Shown here one piece after another: positions 12,509 to 22,400 of a stretch of 64,000 nt of DNA; the stretch's first letter is position 1, and each line of letters begins with the position of its first letter. The notes under the pieces were generated by a model that was not told the DNA's origin, made no database searches, and saw only the letters and a program-made list of their open reading frames with translations. The DNA comes from Anthoceros angustus (taxonomy: Eukaryota; Streptophyta; Anthocerotopsida; Anthocerotales; Anthocerotaceae), in NCBI GenBank assembly GCA_010909165.1, contig MU008199.1:638248-702247 (forward strand). The letters are read 5' to 3'. Made by a program: the position numbers and the translations under genes.

Positions 12509-13390
12509 TATCTAATATCAAATTGATTATTTCATGATTCAGATTGGTTATCACAAGACTACTATTAGTACTATAGCTTATGTCTTGCGCATACCTCTAG
12601 GTTTTGTGGTCATAGCTCTTTATGTTGATATTCTCTCTAGATCTTGTGTTCATAGTTCTTTATATTGATTATCTCTTAATCTTTATCGACACCCTTAAGT
12701 CCTTGAACACGCCTTAGTTAGAATTGAGTTCGAATTTCACATGAATGATAATGATATTTTGAAAACTATTTTGTTGTCCAAATGAATCACGATGTTCAAA
12801 ATCTTACCATCATCATTCATCAAGCCAAGTATGTAGATGACTTGCTCATCAAGTTCACATGGAGAATTGTAAGCCTATAAATACCTCTACAAGTTAGTGT
12901 GAAAGCTATGTCACATGAAGATGATGCAAGGTCCAAATGAACGCCAAACCATGTACCCAAACTACAAGCTAGATATAGCTTTCTCGTGTTCTCACACCTT
13001 CCTCTTCATGGTGAATCCTAGCCCTACTCACTAATCCTTGTTGCTGTATGTCACGTTATCTATCTTCTTTGAGATGTCACGCTATCTATTTTCTTTGAGA
13101 TGTCATGTTATCTATCTTGTTTGACATGTCACGTTATCTATCTTCTTTGCTACTGATCAATGACGAGGAATCTGTTGTTTTGATTATAATCTTTGTAGCT
13201 AGATTGCCGCAAACATACTCCCCCAAAAAGAAGAAGAAAAAATAATAACAAAAAAATAATTCAGGTATGCTAAAGAACTAGGAATTAAAACATACTAGTC
13301 TTCAATTTCGCTCATCGTTGACCTTAGCCTTCAAGAAGGAAAGAATAATGCATTACTTTAATTTCACGTTCTTGTACATTTATAATCTGT
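12509..13390. other. AT-rich spacer, no gene seen
   Basis: No open frame of interest. The right part contains a short tandem repeat (13048-13151) and an A-rich stretch (about 13220-13260). It ends at the left target-site duplication of the LINE copy. Confidence 0.5.
13048..13151. repeat. 26-bp tandem repeat, 4 units
   Basis: Four units of atgtcacgttatctatcttc plus six bases start at 13048, 13074, 13100 and 13126, with one to three substitutions each. Confidence 0.9.
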
Positions 13391-13403
13391 GATGGTCATT
13401 GGT
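13391..13403. repeat. Left target-site duplication of the plus-strand LINE
   Basis: The 13-mer gatggtcattggt occurs here and again at 16853-16865, exactly at the two ends of the LINE-related sequence. A long TSD of this kind is typical of target-primed reverse transcription. Confidence 0.75.
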
Positions 13404-14775
13404 CCCGGTTTTCTTGTCTAGCCTAAGGAATTTCGACAACCGGCTTATGCAGGTTTTAAGCGACATCATCGCCCCAGGCACATTCGGGTCCACAAGGATT
13501 TTGATTGGACGACTTGGGAGGCTCAGCTGCGACTTACGTCTTCATCTACTTCCACTGTTGTCCCATTGGCCCCAAGTACCCCTCTTGGGCCCTCTCCGGA
13601 GTCTTGGCTATGGCTTCAAGGGCAGTCTGATCATCTTCTGGCTTTGTACGAAGCACGCTTCCCGGGTCCGCGCCTTTTTCGGTGCCTCCCACAATGCCTC
13701 AGACGACGCCTTTTGCCTATCGCCTTCCTTTGGACCGCAAGACAGACCCGGGAACGAGGCCGCCAGGCCTTGTTCCTTTTCTCCTCGGTGGTGTCTTTGT
13801 CGCTGTGGTGGTTTTGGGGCATCGAGGTCACCTCTCGTCGTTCGGCGGGATTGGGAGCTTTTGCGGAGGAGGCCGAGCGCCATGCGGTCTTGGTTGATTG
13901 GTGCATCGGGTTCATCCGGACCCTGCAAAGGCGCGTCTCAAATGATGCCTCCTACTGGGTCGCGCTGGGGAGTATGCTAGGGCGGCTCGGGCTCTTTGCT
14001 CAGTGCCGGTGGCGGCTGCCTCCGAGGAGACCATTGCTGCTCTTCGCGGGCTTCATCCAGGCCCAAGGAGCTCCACTTCGTAGGACATTCGGGACTTCGT
14101 CTCTGAACATCTGTCTTGTCTTGACAGAGCCATCTTCGGTCGGGACTTAACCACTGCCCCGCGCCTCTTTTCATGGCCTGGTTATGAACTCGCGTTTTTA
14201 AGCTCCTGCTGCGTCTGGCCATTTCTTTGACTAAGATGTGAAGAGAAGACCTTGAGGAGGCTCGCGCACCCGGAGAGAAAGGCGGGCGATTTCAAAGAGA
14301 GAACACACATTTGTCCGTGAAGAGAGCCGAAGGATGGTACCTACCACGACTCATCCGCCGGTTGTTAAGTGTGGAGGTCTTGTCCATGGCCAAATCATGC
14401 CACGATGCCGCATCCCTAGGTAGCCTATCTGGAACAGTCTATGACCACCTTCGGGACCATTTTATTCCTGAGGATCCTTCTAGCGGTTTTTCCGAGTTTT
14501 CCTGTTGTCGGCGGAGGGGAGACTCCTCCTCGGATCTCTCAAGTGTTGGGTGCAAGCAGGTTGTTGGTGATGGAGAAGCCCACCCCAGGAGTGTGCTCTA
14601 TTGCTGTCCGGGAGGCGTTCCTGTGACTTATTGGTCGTAGTATTTGCCCTCCAGCACCGGGAGCGCCCATGCCCATTTTAGTCCTCCTCAGTTGGGATTG
14701 CTACTACGGGGATGCAGTCCTGTGGGTTTTAGGGTGGAGTTTTCCTAGACCCACCTTGATGTTCTTCGTGCCGAC

Positions 14776-15389
14776 GTGGAGAATGCCTTCAACACTGTCT
14801 TACGGTCGGGCATCTTCGACGAGCTCAAGAACGCAGGTGGGCAGTTGGCCGACCTTATTCCCTTTGTCCGCTCCTTTTATGAGTCTACTTCCAACCTCTA
14901 TTATCAGCATGGCCCCTTGGTGGAAGGGGTTTCTGTGTTAAGCTCAGCGATGGGCACTAGGCAAGGTGACCCTCTTGGGGGTGCTCTCTTTGCCATGGCA
15001 CATTTGTGGCTTTTGTCTTCAATCTTTCGTGTGAGAATGTTTGTAGCCCTGTAATCGATGATATCCATATCCTTGGGCCTGGAGACAAGGTAAAGGTGAC
15101 GTTTGATTCCTTCGCTTCAGAGCTCTCCCGCCTCGGTTTCAAAATCAAAATCATTAAATGCAATGTTTGGTCTCCCTCTGGCGTTGTGCTTTTTCTTCGA
15201 TGTTCGAAAGGGGATATTGCTTCTCCGCTGGGGCTTCGGGTTCTTGGTGTCCCGATTGGGCCTCCTGCCTTTACCCAGGATTATGTGGATGTGGCTTTGG
15301 CTGAGGATTTGTTGCACATCGATGACCTTTCTGAAATGGGAGACCCGCAAGTGGCATTTGGGATCCTCTCCTTTTGTTTTGCGCGTTGA
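14776..15389 (+). pseudogene. LINE reverse transcriptase domain (two frames)
   Basis: Frame 1 (14776-15054) gives motif A (VENAFN) and motif B (TRQGDPLGGALF). Frame 2 (15006-15389) gives motif C, with IDD in place of the usual ADD, then KCNVWSPSG and LGVPIGPPAF. The order and spacing fit a non-LTR reverse transcriptase, whose QGDPLG motif differs from LTR elements. The minus-strand copy near 34.1-34.3 kb has the matching TKQGNPLGGALF and LADDSHILEP, so ADD is probably ancestral and the Ile here a mutation. One frameshift separates B from C. Confidence 0.8.
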
Positions 15390-15922
15390 CCAGGGTACCT
15401 TCTCCGAACGGTTGCCCCCTCCCCGGTTTTCTTGTCTAGCCTAAGGAATTTCAACAAGTGGCTTATGTTGGTTTTAAGCGACATCATCGGCCCAGGCACC
15501 TTCGAAAGTGTCTTGACGGGATCTTCTTGGCGGCATTTTTCCGCCGCTTTTGGGGCATTGGTTTGCTGGCCATGGAGGCCTCCGCGCTAGCGGCTTTCTT
15601 AGGGAGCTGGGCTCTCTCTACCCCATCTTGTCCTCCCGTTTCTTAATTCGGCAGTCACATATCCTAGAGGCTTTTGTCGTGGGCGTTGAGAAGGGACTTT
15701 TCCTATGCAGGCCTTGCTAAGATTAGCCAGGGACTCTTAATCCTCCGAGGCGAGGGCTGCCATGCCGTCTTTTTCCTCGCTTCTCGAGGTTGGGCTCTGG
15801 GGGCTTCAAGCGTCCCTTCTAGAGAAACAGTACGGGCAGGTGCAGTTGGCCCTCCTCCGGGATTTCTCCATTCCTAGGCCCACTCGGGCTCTTCTCCGCT
15901 CTTGCTCGGGTAAGGGGGCAAG

Positions 15923-16462
15923 TTGATAGCTTCTGGCTTGACCGAGTATTCAGGCGTTCCGCATCGCACCAGCAACTTTTTCCACCGTGATGCGTTTTCG
16001 CCTTGGATTGGTCCAACCTTTGGCTTGCTCTCTTTCAACTTGCAGCTGCAGGGCCCTCTCGATGACTTTGGAATAAACTTGGCTCGCTGTCCCGCAGGTG
16101 GGCAGCGTATCGCTACGCATGATACCATACGAGACGTCATGTTCTCTATTGCTAGGGAAGGCGGGTTCCTTCCATTTAGGGAGCGCCCTGACACCCTGCT
16201 CAACGGTATTTCGCTTAGGGCATATCTATTTTTGATCCGAGGGGATCAGGTTTCAGTTGCTGATGTGGTTGTAACCGATCCTACCCGAGATAGTGTCTGC
16301 GAACATGTTATTCTTAACCCTCCAGGTTGGGCGGCGGAGGGATGTGCAACGGATAAGGTCCAGAAGTACTCTCCTATGCAAGACGGCCACGCCTTCGTCC
16401 CCCTTGCTATTGAGACTCACGGAGCCATGGGCAAGGATTTCTCTAGGTTCGTCAAGCCTTGA
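15923..16462 (+). pseudogene. LINE C-terminal nuclease-like domain
   Basis: A 179-codon frame with ARCPAGGQRIATHDTIRDVM, then ERPDTLL, RGDQVSVADVVVTDP, VQKYSPMQDGHAFVPLAIE and GAMGKDFSRFV. The pattern of R-x-x-x-H-D, then an acidic D-V-x-V strand, then K-Y and a V-P-x-x-x-E strand, resembles the restriction-like endonuclease end of R2-type LINEs. The upstream Cys/His cluster is largely lost in this copy but kept in the minus-strand copy (26.8-27.0 kb). The frame ends at a palindromic insertion (16441-16473). Confidence 0.6.
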
Positions 16463-16473
16463 CGAACCTAGAG
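16441..16473. repeat. 33-bp perfect palindrome inside the LINE
   Basis: The 16-bp arm ctctaggttcgtcaag is followed by a single c and then its exact reverse complement. A further partial copy (gccttgacgaa) follows about 10 bp on. The insertion puts a stop codon into the LINE frame just after FSRFVKP. The other LINE copy lacks it. Confidence 0.95.
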
Positions 16474-16852
16474 AACTTAGAGAAGCCTTGACGAATCCTT
16501 ACCCATCGTTCGCCAAGGCTTATCATAACCGCAAGAATGGGGTTGGCCTTCGCCTTTCTTGTATTGTTGCTTTCTTCCGGCAAAGGGTTTCCATCGCTCT
16601 GCAGAGGGTGTTGGCCAACACAGTGTACAGAACGATAGTGAGCGCGGGGGATGCAGCTTTTTCGACACCGGTGGTAAGTAGGCCTTTTCACATCCATGAC
16701 CACAAAGTTCTTCAGGCGGTTGGTAGTTTTGAGATGCGTGATCGTGGGGGCTAGTCCCCCTGGCATGGTGCCCTTCGTTGGGTTTTTCCCCCTTTGTTTT
16801 TGGGGTGGATGAGTTTTTCCCATCTCTTTTTTATAATAAAGTCTTCTTTTCC

Positions 16853-16865
16853 GATGGTCATTGGT
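16853..16865. repeat. Right target-site duplication of the plus-strand LINE
   Basis: The second copy of gatggtcattggt, directly after the 3' end of the LINE sequence. Confidence 0.75.
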
Positions 16866-19402
16866 GAAGAACACTTCATGCTTAGTAGCATATCTAAGCT
16901 AATTAGTAATGTATTATTAATATATATAGTATATAAAATATGAATAAAAAATATTTTTGACTATTTCGAGACTTTTATGTGGTAGCATGAGTATTTAGTA
17001 ATTTATTATATGTTATGATAAGGTCAATTTTTAAGTGAAAATTAGCTTGAAATTAATGTAAAAAAAATGCAACCACTGGCAAATGGTTAGGTGGCTCCGC
17101 AACCAAAAAGCTTCTATCTCATATGGTTAGTATTGGCTCAAGGTGAGTAACACTAGTTTGTCTAAGTTGTCTTCTTCTTTTGGGGTCTCTATAAATTAGG
17201 GGTCTCTCCGATTTCAGCTACCGTTTTGTTGCTCCATGTCTGGTTTGCTTTATTTCTCAAATGTTGGTCAACATGGAACATGTCCTTGTGCTTGGATCAT
17301 CTCACTCTGTGAACACTTGTTGATAATTAATATGCTTGGATTAAGTACTTCAGTTGATAATTGATATGCTTGGATTAAGTACGTCAGTTGATAATTGATA
17401 TGCTTGGATTAAGTACGTCAGTTGATAATTGATATGCTTGGATTAAGTACTTCACTTTTCAAGCTGCAGCTTGTTGGATATATAGGACCACAAGTACAAC
17501 AAGTATTAATCAATTCACACTTACTATTTAAAGTGTAGCTTCATTGTAATCATGTCAAGCATGCAAAGATTCATAGTATCCAGGGTGACAGAGTGCGAAG
17601 AACTTGCAGTAGTTCTTCATGTCCTTTTCCATTGCGAACAACTTGCACTAGTTTTTCATGTCCTCTTCCACTGCGGGTTCACAGTAGCAATGTTTAGCGT
17701 GTAGGTTCATACTTATATATATCAAGGACACAAGTACAAATGGTGAAGATCGGCATCTAATTACATGTATCAAGAACACAGGTACAAATGATATTAGATT
17801 GCAATGGTTTTCGTTTACAGTTGAAGTGTAGGCATGTCCTACTTGCGCCTAGCCATATTTTCCATCTAGTTATACATATTGGGAACAAGTATAACTACTA
17901 GTTAACTCGTGACTCAGTTCATAGTTATAGTTGAAGTGATAACATATACGATGATGACGATTGCAGGAACTTTATTTGTTTCCGTGCCCTACCCTTAGAT
18001 AAGTTTGCTAGCATACTAATAGGCAATAATAAAAAAACATCATTTAACACTAGGTCTTGGCAGTTTGGTTGTTCATTGGTCATGGTGTCCATTCTTTGCA
18101 ATGTCAAGTGTGTGTCATACTCACAATCTTATATTATCTAGCAATGAATCAGTATCAGTTTATTGCGGCAATGGAAGTGATAAAATATGATGATGGTGAT
18201 TGGTTGTTTTGGCTCAAACCCTTAATAATCCAAGTGATAACATGTGATAATGGTGATTGCAAGAAGCTTAGTTGGAGCACTTAAAACCTTAACTTAGAAA
18301 CAATGGGTACCATGATCATCTTAGCTCATTTGGTTTAGTGAAACTATTAGTTTAGATACACTGGTGGCTATAATGATTTGCGCTCAATTGGCTCAATCGA
18401 AACCCTTAATTTTGATTCAAGTGGGCACCATAATGAGTTTAGCTCATTTCGCTGAGTTGAAACCATTAATTTAGAAATAGTAACTACTATAACAATTTTA
18501 CCTGAAACAAAACCCTAAGCTTATGTATTATAGCTACCATTTTAGTCCAATTTATGATGTGTGAAGTAGAAACAATCACTCTTTTTATTTTTTGTAGTCC
18601 AATTTATAATCTTAAAATAGTCACTAGGGCAGGATCTACATTTTTTGGTAATCCAAATCCTTGGGGAGGTAGTCAATGTGCATTGTTTTTTATTTTTAAT
18701 AATATAATATCTCTTTTTATTTTAATAATAGTAAAAATATGTTACCATAATGTTGAGGATGGTTATGAGGTCTTTCACATCTATAGTTGCAAGACTGCTG
18801 TGTCCCTAAATATGAGATTTGGTAGGTGGATTAGCTAAGTCTAGAAGAAATGGTATGGAGGTGATTATCAGTTGAATGAAATGAAGGGAGGGACATCGAG
18901 TTCATATTCAGTGTATTAAGTTTTTTTTGGCTTAGCGCTTAGCCTTAGCCGGGGCCCGGGGGCCAGTGCGGGTCCGGGAGCTTAGTAGGATCCCAGCCAG
19001 GCTAGCTTGATGGGAATGAGAAAACATGGGGGTGTGCAGTGGAGAAAGAGCATGGGCTTGGCACCCTTTGGGTTTACATGGAAGCGAGACAAGGCTGGAA
19101 AATGGAGTCTGATGGACTGTGCACATGTTTGATGACACAGAGCGTGATGAGCGTCGGCGTCGGCAGCAGCAGCACATTCCCATCCCGGCTGCGGAAACGG
19201 AATCCAGGCAGGAAGCAAGCACTGCTGCTGCAACTTGATTATACCTGCACCTGCAATGCCAATGTAGGGTCGGAGTTGTACCGAAGAACGCGGCCTGGGC
19301 TCCCACTTCCCAGACAAGCCACCTGCGAAGCTTGGTCGGCCAATATGAGCTAGGACACAGGTTTTCTAATGTTGCACCACCCAGGTGCTTAGCAGCACGG
19401 AC
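16866..19402. other. AT-rich intergenic region and upstream region of the 13-exon gene
   Basis: Mostly AT-rich DNA with no supported coding sequence. It contains a 34-bp tandem repeat (17320-17455) and loosely repeated phrases such as gtttagctcatt with aacccttaat (18.2-18.5 kb). From about 18.9 kb the sequence becomes less AT-rich, consistent with the promoter or 5' UTR of the gene starting at 19403. A cag|gtgctt acceptor-like site at about 19382-19384 could end a 5' UTR intron. Minus-strand open frames at 18932-19317 show no motif and lie over this leader. Confidence 0.5.
17320..17455. repeat. 34-bp tandem repeat, 4 units
   Basis: Units beginning ttgataatt(g/a)atatgctt start at 17320, 17354, 17388 and 17422. 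They are nearly identical (for example acttcag versus acgtcag). Confidence 0.95.
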
Positions 19403-22400
19403 ATGGCAGCTAATTTAAGGTTGGATACCTGCTCCACCGCTGCAGACGCCTCCCCGTTCCATTCCTCCAGCCATCGCAGCAACTTCGGGGGTCATAATTC
19501 CACCTTGGAGCGCTCCGCTAGCGTCCGGGATGTGCACGAGGGTAGCCGTGTGGTGGCAGCAGGAGCAGGAGCAGGAGGTGGTGTACCCGGCAACCCTTCT
19601 GGCAGCAGCGCTGGTCCCAACGGAGCCTTGTCGCACCAGGACAATTCTTCCCTGGTGAATGTGCTGTGGCTGGATAGTTTGCCAGTAGGAGAGCCGCGCC
19701 AACGCCAATCGGAACTCCGCAAGGCAATCAGTGTGGCAGTAGGTGCGCCCATGGATGCCACTCCTGGGGGGGCCCAGCCTAAGCATTTACATATGCAGAC
19801 ACCTGCTGAGATCAAGCAGCTTAAGGCTTGCTTGACGGACAATTGCACCAGGGCAAGGTGGGTTTGTCTAACCTGCCTGCCTCATCATCCTCCTTGTGCA
19901 TAATCCTTGTCCAACTCAATTGCCTTGTTTCTCATGGCGACCTAAAGTAGCGACCACTGTGTAGTCAGTCTGTTGTGGACTCCTCCTATGTTCACGTATA
20001 TGGGTTTTTGTCTCTATGTATGGGATGCAATCAAGTTGCTAGTGGGTGCATAGATATCTGGATATCAGCGTGATGTTAGAGATGGCTTTTTTGGGTTGCT
20101 GGACATGGTGCATTACAACACTTTGGATCACTAGAGACATGCAGTTTTAAGATCTGTTGTAGCTTCCCATTGTGGTCTTCATACTGATGGCTAGGTTGTG
20201 TTGTTTTTTGATACATCAGGGAACGTGTGAATAAACTTGGGGAAGCGGTGACTAAGTTGGAGAAGTTCCAAACTGGTGCAACTAGGAAGCGGTCCAGACC
20301 AGATGCAGCTTCCTACGAGAGGACTGTCTCCATGGAACGCTCTGGGACTGCTGCATATGTTTCCAAGGGAGGCCCAGGATTTGCCACAAACCATGCTGGC
20401 AGCACTGATTCTGGGATGCAGAAAGTTGGGGACAAAAGTAGAAACGCATCCCAGGCCATCACCAATGCTGCCCCTAACAGTGCAGCGCCGAACAAGCGGA
20501 TGCGGACGTCCTTGTCCTTGAGTGCTCAGAGACCTTTGCTTGACAGGGAGAGAGATCAGGCAAGGCTGAGTAGCTATGCGGCCTCCCCTGTGGAGGACAA
20601 AGACAGATCTGTGCCTCTCAACAGTGACAAGGCAAAGATGAAAGGGCGCAGGTCTGGCATGAAGACAGATGTTGCTTCAGTAGCAGTGAACAACGGTTCT
20701 GCTGAAGGTGACCGTGATCTCAAGTGGAATGCTCAACAACAGCGGTTGAGTGCTGATACCCGCTCCAGACCCGTTGATGTGCATGGCTTCAGGTAGACTC
20801 CTAATTTGAAGTCATGATCATGGGGCAGTCCCTTTGTTTGTTGGTGTTTTGGTCAGATATGATTCGGTATGGCTTCCTAGAGTGGTTTTTTGGGTGGTAA
20901 CTGTGTGTGTCATTGTCTTTCAAGGAGGGTTGCAAATGTTGAGCTCTGCCTTTTCTTCTGGATGTCAGGCCTCCTAGAGAGGAGAATCCCTCTCCTAGTC
21001 CGACAGTTACCACCAAAGCGAAAGCTGCCAGGGCTCCAAGATCTGGCTCAGGAGCAGGTGGAAGCACTGTGTCTCATATTCCGCGTGGATCCTATCCTGG
21101 AGACAGTAGAGAGCGTTCATCTGGTACAGTGGTCAAGTGTGCACAACCCACTGCTTTGAATAACAGAAAGCGGCCAGCTCCAACGAGGTCCTCATCCCCT
21201 CCCACGCACTGGGTGGGTCAGAGGCCTCCAAAGATGGCCCGGATAGCACGGAGGATGATAAATGGCGCTGCTGGTGTTCCTGCATCTCGAGAGGGAAGCA
21301 TCTCAGCAGAAGGTGCTGCTGGCCGTGAAGCCAGTGCAAGGCCTAACAGTGCTGGGGCGCCTGGGTCAGGTGCTCCACGGAGGGCTGGAGGCCCGAGCAC
21401 TCAGCTCCCTTCACACAGTAAGCCCAGAAGTGACAGGAATTCACAGCCTGTAGGTGCCTCTGATAGTGACGAATCTGACGAGGACAATGAGAAGCTGAAA
21501 GAAAAAGGAAGAAAACATGGAATTTGGGATGAAAAGCCTGTCAGTGGGAATCAGAAAATGGGAAATGTGACTGCGCAGGCTAAAAAGACTCGAGTTGTGC
21601 CAAAGGAGGAGGTTGGTGATGGCATTCGGAGGCAAGGCAGGAGTGGCAGGGGCCCCTCTACTCCAAGAACTGGTGTAAGATCATCAATTACTGAAAAAGT
21701 CGAGGGCCCTGTTAATGCTAAACAGCTGAGAAGTACACGAGTGGTTGTTGAGAAGGCGGACAGGTTGGTTTTGCACTCTTTTTCAAGCCTGAATATCAAA
21801 TCTATCCTACTTATCGCTGCCCGTTTTTAATCTTGGCTCCCGGTCAAGGTTATGTTGTCACTTGTTGGAGCTCATTTCAGTCAAATTGGTTGTGCATATT
21901 CAGTCTGGTTGGAAGACCGGGGAGGCCATCACTGAAAAAGAACATTATTGATCGCAAGCCAGTAACTAGACCACGGAGACCCATGGGAGGCCTAGCAGGG
22001 GATTTGTCAGGTTTTTCGATTAGAAATTTTCTCTGGATCTTCGATTTTGCTGAAGTGTTTGGCCTTATCATGTAATTGCATGTGGCAGACTGCATATGGT
22101 GCTCCAGATTATTGTACTTGTATCTATTATCTTCTCCTCATCTTTGCTGCTTTTGATCTTGCTAGGGGAGTCAGATGACGACATTGAGGAGCTAAATACT
22201 GCTATAAAGCAAGCAGGGAATACAAGTGAGTTTATTGCTTTGTAGCTTAGATAACTCGATCCACCTGAATTCATACATGGTGCTCAGAGCAGTAAAATGG
22301 AGGTAGTATTCTAATTTGTTCTATTTGATTTTGTGGTGTGTCCAGCTGCTGCATGCCCCAACGCCTTCTGGAAGCAAGTGGAACCCTACTTTGCTTTTGT

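Larger units (their letters stand above)
13404..16852 (+). mobile_element. LINE-like retroposon copy with R2-like C-terminal end (decayed)
   Basis: The element lies between 13-bp direct repeats. In order: a short fragment (13404 to about 13490) that copies the later 15420-15505 segment; an N-terminal region without known motifs (13.5-14.7 kb); RT motif A as DVENAFN (about 14776); RT motif B as GTRQGDPLGGALF (about 14950-14990); a frameshift; RT motif C as VIDDIHILGP (about 15050-15080) followed by FKIKIIKCNVWSP; then a thumb and long linker (15.2-15.9 kb). The C-terminal domain holds GGQRIATHDTIRDVMFSI, RGDQVSVADVVVTDP, KYSPMQDGHAFVPLAIE and GAMGKDFSRFV (about 16100-16460), and continues in another frame to about 16754. 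The 3' end holds an AATAAAG-like sequence but no long poly(A). Several frameshifts and stops make it non-functional. Confidence 0.8.

Noticed and set aside
17320-17455. CRISPR-like array
   Set aside because: The 34-bp units are directly contiguous without spacers and occur in a plant nuclear context, so this is a plain tandem repeat.
18932-19317. Two overlapping minus-strand open frames of 111-124 codons
   Set aside because: They lie over the presumed leader of the 13-exon gene, carry no motif and overlap each other in different frames.
20276-21453. Alternative plus- and minus-strand frames within exons 2 and 3
   Set aside because: Only the frame used in the 13-exon model matches the known protein family and joins in phase across introns.
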